Source of the DNA: Oerskovia merdavium
GTDB lineage: Bacteria; Actinomycetota; Actinomycetes; Actinomycetales; Cellulomonadaceae
Length of the DNA stretch: 64,000 nt
Assembly: GCF_014836755.1 (NCBI RefSeq)
Contig: NZ_JACSQF010000009.1
Span: 105,291 to 169,290 of the forward strand
Direction: 5' to 3'
Part shown: positions 45,125 through 52,084 of the stretch, piece by piece
Layout of the letters: each line of letters opens with the position of its first letter
Position numbering within the stretch: the first letter of the stretch is position 1
Notes under the pieces: model-generated
Database searches by the model: none
What the model was told of the DNA's origin: nothing
The model's input: the letters and a program-made list of their open reading frames with translations, nothing else
Translations under genes and position numbers: made by a program

Positions 45125-46065
45125 CCCTTCACCGACCCAGCGGTCAGGCCGGAGGACAGGTTGCGCTGCACGAGGACGAAGAAGACGATCACGGGCAGCG
45201 TGATGAGGGTCGAGGCGGCCATGACCGCGCCCCAGTCGGTCGTGTTCTCGCCGAAGAACTTCTGCAGGCCGATCGGCACGGTGTACTTGGCCGACTGCTG
45301 CAGGAAGGTCAGGGCGAAGATGAACTCGTTCCAGGCCGTGATGAACGAGAAGACGCTCGTGGCGACGACGCCGGGGGCGACGAGCGGCAGCAGGATCTTC
45401 CAGAACATGCGACCCCACGAGGCGCCGTCGAGGTACGCGGCCTCCTCGAGCTCGACCGGGACCGCCGCGACGAAGCCGCGCAGCATCCAGATCGCGAACG
45501 ACAGCGAGAAGGCGATGTAGACGATCGTCAGGCCCAGGAGCGAGTTGAGCATGCCGAGGGTGCGCATCTGGAGGAACAGCGGGATGACGAGGGCCTCGAG
45601 GGGCACCATCTGCACCATGAGGACGAGCACGAGGATCGACTTGCGGAACCGGAATTTGAAGCGGCTCACGGCCACCGCGGCGAGCAGCGCGAGCACCGAC
45701 GAGAAGACGACCGCGCCGATCGCGACGATGATCGAGTTCCGGAGGTACTGGCCGAACCCGCCGTCGTCGATCACGGTCACGAAGTTGTCCCACGTGACGC
45801 CGGCGGGCAGGATCCGCGCCCCGCGGGTCGCGGCCTCGGGGTCGATCGCCGAGGAGAACATCCAGTAGGCCGGGAACAGCGCGAAGACGAGCAGCGCGAC
45901 GATGCCCACGACCTTGCCCGCGGTGGGCAGAGGGCGCTTGCGCGCCTTGACCCGCAGGACCTGCGGGGGGCGCGGGGCGAGCGAGGCACGGTCGTCGGTC
46001 GTTCCGCCCCCCGTGCGGTCTCCAGCGCGCGGGGCGCTGGACGGGGTACCGGTCAGGGCGCTCAC
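45121..46065 (-). CDS. Sugar ABC transporter permease, MalG-like
   Basis: 314-residue inner membrane subunit with six helices. The Pro/Arg-rich N-terminus is followed by VVGIVALLVFALFPAYWMFSSAI; the ATPase-contacting loop is EEAAYLDGASWGRMFWKILLPLVAPG. The C-terminus FFVLVQRNLSSGLTAGSVKG is the typical MalG ending. GTG 46065 is supported by an AAGGAGGAGGAG box. The transporter has no ATP-binding gene in the operon, as is common in actinobacteria that use a shared MsiK-type ATPase. Confidence 0.92.
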   Translation of the reverse strand: MSALTGTPSSAPRAGDRTGGGTTDDRASLAPRPPQVLRVKARKRPLPTAGKVVGIVALLVFALFPAYWMFSSAIDPEAATRGARILPAGVTWDNFVTVIDDGGFGQYLRNSIIVAIGAVVFSSVLALLAAVAVSRFKFRFRKSILVLVLMVQMVPLEALVIPLFLQMRTLGMLNSLLGLTIVYIAFSLSFAIWMLRGFVAAVPVELEEAAYLDGASWGRMFWKILLPLVAPGVVATSVFSFITAWNEFIFALTFLQQSAKYTVPIGLQKFFGENTTDWGAVMAASTLITLPVIVFFVLVQRNLSSGLTAGSVKG

Positions 46066-47069
46066 AGCTCCTCCTCCTTGAACAGGGTGCGCATGTACAC
46101 GACGGTGATCCCGAGCAGGATCAGGGTGAGCAGCACGGCGATCGCCGAGCCCATCCCGTACTTGCCCTGCGCGAAGGACTGGATGTAGGACCACACGCCG
46201 AGGTTGAAGACCTCCTTGTTGCCGCCGTTTCCGCCCGGCATCAGGTAGATCTGCGTGAAGACCTTGAAGTCCCAGATGGTCGACAGGATCGTGACGACCG
46301 CGAAGACGGGGCGCAGGATGGGCGCGGTGATGGCCCAGAACCGGCGCCAGGGCGAGGCTCCGTCCATCATGGCGGCCTCGTGCAGCTCCTTGGGGATCGT
46401 CAGCAGGCCCGCGAGGACCGTGATCGCGACGAACGGGAAGCCGTGGTGCACGACGTTGAGCGTCGCGATCGCGTAGAAGCTCAGGCGCTCGGTGAACCAG
46501 TTGGTGGTCGCGGGGTCGATCAGCCCGACCGAGTCGAGCACCGACGAGACCAGGCCGTTGAGCGGGTCGAAGATCCAGATCCACACGTAGGTACCGGTGA
46601 TCGCGGGCACGGCCCAGGCGACCATGATCGCGGTCGAGCAGATCGTGCGCCAGAACGTCCCGAGGTTGTTGAGGAACAGCGCGACGGCCGTGCCCAGGAC
46701 GACCGTCAGCACCACGCACGCGACGGCGAAGCCGATCGTGTTGGGCAGGACGACGGTCCACAGGAACGAGTCGCCGAAGATCGCGGCGTAGTTGTCGAAG
46801 CCGATGTAGTTCGACTCTCCCGACGCGATCTGGCGCAGGCCGTAGTCCTGCAGAGAGATCATCACGACGCGGACGAGGGGCCACAGGAGCAGCACGCCGA
46901 GGACGGCGAGCGCAGGGGCCAGGAGCAGCCAGGGGCGCAGCGGGGACTTGTGCCCGAGCAGGCCGCGCATGCCGGAGCGGCGGCGCGGGGTGGACGAGGG
47001 GGCCGGGGCCGGGGCCCGGCGCGTCAGCTGGTCGGCCGACGCGCCGGGAACCGAGTGCAGATCTGCCAT
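46062..47069 (-). CDS. Sugar ABC transporter permease, MalF-like
   Basis: 335 residues with six transmembrane helices; the first is LLLAPALAVLGVLLLWPLVRVVMI. The ATPase loop LHEAAMMDGASPWRRFWAITAPILRP near residue 235 is the MalF EAA motif. Pairs with the MalG-like subunit that overlaps it by four bases. Starts eight bases after the binding-protein gene. Confidence 0.92.
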   Translation of the reverse strand: MADLHSVPGASADQLTRRAPAPAPSSTPRRRSGMRGLLGHKSPLRPWLLLAPALAVLGVLLLWPLVRVVMISLQDYGLRQIASGESNYIGFDNYAAIFGDSFLWTVVLPNTIGFAVACVVLTVVLGTAVALFLNNLGTFWRTICSTAIMVAWAVPAITGTYVWIWIFDPLNGLVSSVLDSVGLIDPATTNWFTERLSFYAIATLNVVHHGFPFVAITVLAGLLTIPKELHEAAMMDGASPWRRFWAITAPILRPVFAVVTILSTIWDFKVFTQIYLMPGGNGGNKEVFNLGVWSYIQSFAQGKYGMGSAIAVLLTLILLGITVVYMRTLFKEEEL

Positions 47070-47076
47070 GGGTTCG

Positions 47077-48384
47077 TCAGGACCCGAAGGTCTCGTTCAT
47101 GTCGGCGGCCGCGGTGTCGGCGGCCTCCTGCACCGTGGCGCTGCCCGAGAGGATCGACTGCAGCATGGTCTCGACCGTCTTCTTGCCCTGGATCTGGCCG
47201 TAGAGCGGCGTCACCGGGACCGAGGCGCCGGCCTCGACCATCTGCTGGGCGAACGGCGCGACGAGCGGGTCGTTCTCCTCGATGACCTTCTCGAGGAGCG
47301 AGGTCTGCCCCGGGAAGTAGCCGGACTGGTTGCCCCACTCCTCGGCGAACTTGCCCGTGGTCATCATCTCGACGAACTCCCACGCGAGGTCCTGCTTCTC
47401 GCTGGCCGCGAAGACGCCCAGGTGCGACCCGCCGAGGAACGAGTCCGACAGCCCGTCGGTCTCGCCCGGGATGGGGAACGCGCCGATCTTGTCGGCCATG
47501 TCCGGGACGTCCGTGAGGATCTTGCCCGGGGTCCAGCTGCCCGAGATCATCATGCCGACGTTGCCCTGCTCGAAGTTGGAGAGGAGGTCGGTCTCCTTCC
47601 ACGTCGTGGCCGCCGCGGTGGACAGCCCCGCCTCGGTCGCGAGACCGGTGTAGAACTCGAGGCCCTTCACGGAGTCCGGCGAGTTGATCTCGGACGTCCA
47701 GGTGTCACCGTCCTTGACGGCCAGGTCGCCGCCCGCACCCCAGATGAAGGGCATGGCGCCGTACTGGCTGTCGCCCGCGATCGGGAAGGGGATCAGACCG
47801 GGGTTCGCGGCCTTGAGCGTCTCGGCTGCGGTCTGCAGCTCGGCCCAGGTCGTCGGCACCTCGATGCCGGCCGCCTCGAAGAGGTCCTTGCGGTAGATGA
47901 CCGAGCGCACGCCCGCGTACCAGGGCATGCCGTACTGGGCGCCGTCGAGCGTGCCCGACTCGACGAGCCCGGGGACCAGGTCCTCCTCGAGGCCCGCGTC
48001 CTTGATCTTGTCCGAGAGGTCGGACAGTGCGCCGACGTCGGCGAACTCCCCGGTCCACGTGGTGCCGAGCTCGGCGACGTCCGGCGTGGTGTTGCCCGCG
48101 ATGGAGGTCGTGAACTTGTCGTGGGCGCTGGCCCACGGCTGGAACTCGATCTGGAGGTCGGCGCCCGTCTCTTCCTTGAAGGCGGTGGTGACCTCGTCGA
48201 AGAAGGCGTCCCCGTCGGGGTTGGTGCCCTCCATGATCCAGACCGTGAGGGTCTCGCCGGAGTGGTCGGCGGCGGCTGCGTCCCCCGTGCTCTCGCCGCT
48301 GCTGCTGTCCCCGCCGCCACACGCGGTGAGGCCGAGCGCCAGGAGGAGTGTGCCCGTGACGGCCACCGTGCTGCGTCGCTGCAT
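47077..48384 (-). CDS. Sugar ABC transporter solute-binding lipoprotein
   Basis: 435-residue extracellular binding protein. The signal STVAVTGTLLLALGLTACGG has lipobox LTAC. The mature protein shows the family-1 pattern: LTVWIMEGTNPDGDAFFDEVTTAFKEETG, PDVAELGTTWTGEFADVGAL, YGMPWYAGVRSVIYRKDLFEAAG and WELVEMMTTG-like end (LAWEFVEMMTTGKFA). Its operon with nagZ, anmK and murQ indicates amino-sugar or muropeptide-derived sugars as ligand; this is inference. AGGAAGT lies seven bases before ATG 48384. Confidence 0.92.
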   Translation of the reverse strand: MQRRSTVAVTGTLLLALGLTACGGGDSSSGESTGDAAAADHSGETLTVWIMEGTNPDGDAFFDEVTTAFKEETGADLQIEFQPWASAHDKFTTSIAGNTTPDVAELGTTWTGEFADVGALSDLSDKIKDAGLEEDLVPGLVESGTLDGAQYGMPWYAGVRSVIYRKDLFEAAGIEVPTTWAELQTAAETLKAANPGLIPFPIAGDSQYGAMPFIWGAGGDLAVKDGDTWTSEINSPDSVKGLEFYTGLATEAGLSTAAATTWKETDLLSNFEQGNVGMMISGSWTPGKILTDVPDMADKIGAFPIPGETDGLSDSFLGGSHLGVFAASEKQDLAWEFVEMMTTGKFAEEWGNQSGYFPGQTSLLEKVIEENDPLVAPFAQQMVEAGASVPVTPLYGQIQGKKTVETMLQSILSGSATVQEAADTAAADMNETFGS

Positions 48385-48732
48385 GCCGTGACTTCCTTTC
48401 TGGTCGGCTGCCGCGTCGCGGCCAGCCGTTCGTCCCTGCGGACCTGATCGTTCGTGGGGCACCGGATCCTCGGGCCCCTTCGACTCTGAAATAAACTTAC
48501 ATCAGGTCGGGTGTTCGTGAAGATTACCGCCATCGACGGGCAGAGGGAAGCCGGTCGCGAAGTTGTGACACGTTCTTAACCTGCCCGGCACACGGCGGCT
48601 CCCGGCGCCCCGCGAGCGCGCCCGGGCGTGCGCCGGGGCAGGCAGGTGGCCGCCTGCCCCTCAGGCCGGCAGGGCAGGCCGGTGGTCGCCGGGCCTCCGC
48701 CCGGCCGGCCACCGGCGCCCGCCCCTATCGCG
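48385..48732. other. Intergenic region with the importer promoter and GC hairpins
   Basis: 348 bases without a gene. The right part of the importer promoter holds an AT-rich island, TGAAATAAACTTACATCA (48487-48504), sharing TCTGAAAT with the perfect box TGAAATTTCA at 49971. The rest is GC-rich with short inverted repeats, such as GCCGGTGG/CCACCGGC at 48678-48726, that may end lplA. Confidence 0.5.
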
Positions 48733-49782
48733 TCACGGGACGCGCGCGGTCCATTCGGGGGTACCGAACTTGGTGCGCACGAGCTCCTCGGCCTGAGCCC
48801 GCTCGTCGGGCGTGACGCCACCCTCGACCGTGCGGTAGCGCGAGCGGAAGTGCGCCTTGAACGCCTCGATGACGTCCTCGCGCGCCATGCCGGTCTGCGA
48901 GCGCAGGGGGTCGACGCGCTTGTTGGCGCTCTTGGTGCCCTTGTCGCTCATCTTCTCGCGGCCGATGCGCAGGACCTCGAGCATCTTGTCGGCGTCGATG
49001 TCGTAGGCCATGGTCACGTGGTGCAGCACCGCTCCCCCGCGCAGTCGCTTCTGCGCGGCGCCGGCGATCTTCCCGGCCGGCGACGCGATGTCGTTGAGCG
49101 GCTTGTAGGTCGCCTCGACGCCGACGTCGGCGAGCGCCCCCAGCACCCAGTCGTCGAGGAACGCGTAGGAGCGCTCGAAGCTCAGCCCCTCGACGAGCGA
49201 GGCGGGGACGGTGAGCGAGTAGGTGATCGTGTTGCCCGGCTCGACGAACATGGCTCCGCCGCCCGAGATGCGGCGGACCACGGTGATGCCGTGCTTGTCG
49301 GCACCTGCGGGGTCGACCTCGTTCCGGAGCGACTGGAACGAGCCGATGATGACGGCCGGAGCCCCCCACTCCCAGATGCGCAGCGTGGGGCCGCGACGCC
49401 CGGCGTCGAGCTCCTCGGTCAGCACCTGGTCGAGCGCGAGGTGCATCGCGGGCTGCTCGGGCCCCTCGTGGATGATCTCGAAGACGTGGTCGTCCCAGCC
49501 GGTCGCGTGGCCGAGCGCGCGGCGCACCGCGATCGCCACGGCCTCGGGAGAGAACCCGACCATGGTGATGTCGTCGGTCAGGACGGACTCGACGGCCCGG
49601 GCCAGGTCGGCCACGGTCGAGGTCTCGGGCAGCCCCGTCAGGGCCGCGTTGATGTCCTCGAGGGCGTCGTCGGGCTCGAGGAAGAAGTCTCCGCTCAGCG
49701 CGACGCGCGACAGCCTCCCGTCGTCCGTCTCGACGTCGACCGCCACGAGCTTGCCACCGGGAACCTTGTACTCGCCTCTCAT
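48733..49782 (-). CDS. lplA: Lipoate-protein ligase A
   Basis: 349-residue enzyme that attaches lipoate to E2 and H-protein lysines using ATP. The lipoate-transferase core runs from about 105: QPAMHLALDQVLTEEL, then VVRRISGGGAMFVEPGNTITYSL near 172 (Arg-Arg-X-Ser-Gly-Gly-Gly), NDIASPAGKIAGAAQKRLRGGAVLHH near 235 with the catalytic Lys. The first 90 residues (KVPGGKLVAVDVETDDGRL...ADLARAVESVL) look like the accessory domain that normally lies at the C-terminus of LplA, so the domain order is swapped. It lies between two amino-sugar gene groups without belonging to either. Confidence 0.88.
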   Translation of the reverse strand: MRGEYKVPGGKLVAVDVETDDGRLSRVALSGDFFLEPDDALEDINAALTGLPETSTVADLARAVESVLTDDITMVGFSPEAVAIAVRRALGHATGWDDHVFEIIHEGPEQPAMHLALDQVLTEELDAGRRGPTLRIWEWGAPAVIIGSFQSLRNEVDPAGADKHGITVVRRISGGGAMFVEPGNTITYSLTVPASLVEGLSFERSYAFLDDWVLGALADVGVEATYKPLNDIASPAGKIAGAAQKRLRGGAVLHHVTMAYDIDADKMLEVLRIGREKMSDKGTKSANKRVDPLRSQTGMAREDVIEAFKAHFRSRYRTVEGGVTPDERAQAEELVRTKFGTPEWTARVP

Positions 49783-49970
49783 GGTGACCACGGTACGTCG
49801 CGCGGCACGCGCCCCGTCCCCTCGCGGGCGCCCGCGACCGCCGAGCACCCGTGACGTGAACCACAAGGAGGAGTAACCTCCAAGCAGCACGGCGCCCCGA
49901 CGCCCTCGCCGCCGCACACCTCCGGCCGGACGACACGCGTGGAAGTTTTCTCCGCGGTCTAGTGCTGTTC

Positions 49971-49980
49971 TGAAATTTCA
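49971..49980. promoter_or_regulatory. Candidate RpiR/MurR operator
   Basis: TGAAATTTCA is a perfect 10-base palindrome ending 14 bases before the kinase start. RpiR regulators often bind TGAAA-type repeats. The partial match TCTGAAATAAAC at 48485-48496, in front of the importer operon, suggests that one regulator serves both. Confidence 0.5.
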
Positions 49981-49994
49981 TGCCAGAATGAGGC

Positions 49995-51200
49995 GTGACC
50001 TGGACGCCGGACGTCGACCTCGCCCGCACGGAGAGCGCTACGGACGCCCTCACGTCTCCCGAGCCCCCACCCTTCCCGACGCCGCCCCGCTGGCTCGTCG
50101 CGATCGACGTGGGCGGCAGCGGGAGCCGGCTCGTCGCCGTCCCCCTGCCCGCCGTCCCCGCGCCCTCCGCCGACCGGCCGGACGCCGACCACCCCACCGA
50201 CACCCCTGACGAGGCACGGCACCGCACCGAGCTCACGGGGCGCAGCGTCGCGATCGGACCCGACGGCAGCGACGTCGCCGACGTGGTGCGCGACCTGTGC
50301 GCGTCGTTCGTCGTGGCCAGGACCGGGCCCCACGGCGCTCCCCCGGTCGTCGCCGCGGCCGCGGTCGGCGCGACGGGCCTCGCCACGCTCGTCCCGGACC
50401 CCGCCACGGTCCACGCTGCGCTCCGCACGTCCCTCGGGACGGGCCGCACCGCGGTCGCGGCCGACGCCCTGACGGCCCACCTGGGCGCCCTGGGCGGGCG
50501 AGCGGGAGCCGTCGTCGCGGTCGGCACGGGAGCGATCGCGCTGGGTACCGACCTCCGCGACGTCTGGCGACGCACCGACGGCTGGGGGCACCTCCTGGGC
50601 GATCTGGGGTCGGCCTCGTGGATCGGTGCGCACGGGCTGCGGGCAGCCCTCGCGGCCCACGACGGGCGGGCGACCGGTGGTTCGCGCCCCCTTCTCGCCG
50701 CGGCCCGGGCGCGGTTCGGCCCCGTGCCGACCTGGCCCGCCCAGCTCTACACGCGCGCCGACCGCGCCCAGGTCCTCGGGTCCTTCACGCCCGACGTCGC
50801 CGCGGCGGCTGCCGCGGGCGACCCCGCGAGCGTCCAGATCCTCACCGAGGCAGGCAGGCACCTGGCCGAGACGCTCGCCGCCGCGCTCGCTCCTGGCCTG
50901 CCACCTCTCGCCGCGGCCACGGGCGGCGTCCTCGCGGCCGGTCCGTCCCTGACGGGCGCCCTCGCCCGCCGGTTCGCGGCCCTGCGCCCCGACGCCGAGC
51001 TCGTCCCCTCCGCGGGCACCCCGCTCGACGGCGCGCTCCACCTGGCCCGGCTGCTCACCCAGGGCGCCACGAGCAGCACCACCGACGCTCCCACGCCTGC
51101 CACTCCCCTCGTCGCCCGTGCTCCCTGGCTGAGCCTCGGCGACGAACCCCCTGTTCCCGCACCGTCCACGACCACCCCGATCACAGGAGATCCGACATGA
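49995..51200 (+). CDS. BadF/BadG-type amino-sugar kinase
   Basis: 401-residue kinase of the ASKHA superfamily. After a 28-residue Pro-rich tail comes WLVAIDVGGSGSRLVAV near 34 (phosphate 1 motif), AAAVGATGLATLV, VVAVGTGAIALGTDL and LLGDLGSASWIGAHGLRAALA near 200 (adenine/phosphate motifs), as in the N-acetylglucosamine/N-acetylmuramic acid kinase family. By context it phosphorylates MurNAc or GlcNAc. GTG 49995 is the first in frame; the ATG-type alternatives nearby are out of frame. It overlaps the RpiR gene by four bases. Confidence 0.8.
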   Translation: MTWTPDVDLARTESATDALTSPEPPPFPTPPRWLVAIDVGGSGSRLVAVPLPAVPAPSADRPDADHPTDTPDEARHRTELTGRSVAIGPDGSDVADVVRDLCASFVVARTGPHGAPPVVAAAAVGATGLATLVPDPATVHAALRTSLGTGRTAVAADALTAHLGALGGRAGAVVAVGTGAIALGTDLRDVWRRTDGWGHLLGDLGSASWIGAHGLRAALAAHDGRATGGSRPLLAAARARFGPVPTWPAQLYTRADRAQVLGSFTPDVAAAAAAGDPASVQILTEAGRHLAETLAAALAPGLPPLAAATGGVLAAGPSLTGALARRFAALRPDAELVPSAGTPLDGALHLARLLTQGATSSTTDAPTPATPLVARAPWLSLGDEPPVPAPSTTTPITGDPT

Positions 51201-52084
51201 CAGGTGACGGACTCGTCCGCATCCGACAGGCGCTGCCGACGCTCCGCCCCGCCGAGGCCCGGATCGCCGAGGCGGTCCTCGCGGACCCGACCGCCGTCGT
51301 CGGGTCGACGATCAACGAGCTCGCAGCGCGCGCGGGCGCCTCGCAGGCGACCGTCGTGCGGTTCTGCCGGGCGATCGGCTACGCGGGCTACCCCGAGTTC
51401 CGGATCGACCTCGCGCAGGCCACCTCGCGTCGCGAGATGGAGATGGAGCGCTCGAACGTCGCGCACGGCGAGATCAACGAGACGGACACGGCCGAGGACG
51501 TCGTCGCGAAGATCGCGTTCCACGAGGCGCGGACCATCGAGGAGACCGCGCGCATGCTCGACCTCGCGGCGCTCGAGCAGGTCGCCGCGGCCGTCGCGGC
51601 CGCGCCACGGATCGACGTGTTCGGCGTCGGGTCGAGCGGGCTCACGGGGCAGGACCTCGCGCAGAAGCTCCAGCGCATCGGGCTCGTGTGCTTCGCGTCG
51701 CCCGACCCGCACCTCCAGCTCCAGTCGGCCGCGCTGCTCGGGCCGGGCGCGGTCGCGATCGGGATCTCGCACAGCGGGCAGACGGTCGAGACCAACCACG
51801 CGCTCGGCATCGCGCACCGGCGCGGGGCGACGAGCGTGGCGATCACCAACTTCCCCGAGTCGCCCCTCGCGCAGGAGGCCGACGTCGTGCTGGGCACCAC
51901 CGCACGCGAGACGCAGTTCCGCTCGGGCGCGCTGTCGAGCCGCATCGCGCAGCTCGCGGTCGTCGACTTCCTGTTCGTCCGGGTCGCGCAGCGTCTGTAC
52001 GACCAGACGAGCGCCAACCTCAAGGCCACCTACGACGCGGTCCAGCCCCACCGGCTGGACGGAGAGCGCAAGGCACGAGCATGA
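51197..52084 (+). CDS. RpiR/MurR-family transcriptional regulator
   Basis: 295-residue sugar-phosphate-sensing repressor. HTH_6 domain in residues 5-80 (RPAEARIAEAVLADPTAVVGSTINELAARAGASQATVVRFCRAIGYAGYPEFRIDL). SIS domain from about 130: IDVFGVGSSGLTGQDLAQKLQRIG, AIGISHSGQTVETNHAL and ATSVAITNFPESPLAQEADVVL. RpiR members next to murQ sense MurNAc-6-P. It is in the middle of a kinase-regulator-dehydrogenase operon, each junction being a 4-base ATGA overlap. Confidence 0.9.
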   Translation: MTGDGLVRIRQALPTLRPAEARIAEAVLADPTAVVGSTINELAARAGASQATVVRFCRAIGYAGYPEFRIDLAQATSRREMEMERSNVAHGEINETDTAEDVVAKIAFHEARTIEETARMLDLAALEQVAAAVAAAPRIDVFGVGSSGLTGQDLAQKLQRIGLVCFASPDPHLQLQSAALLGPGAVAIGISHSGQTVETNHALGIAHRRGATSVAITNFPESPLAQEADVVLGTTARETQFRSGALSSRIAQLAVVDFLFVRVAQRLYDQTSANLKATYDAVQPHRLDGERKARA

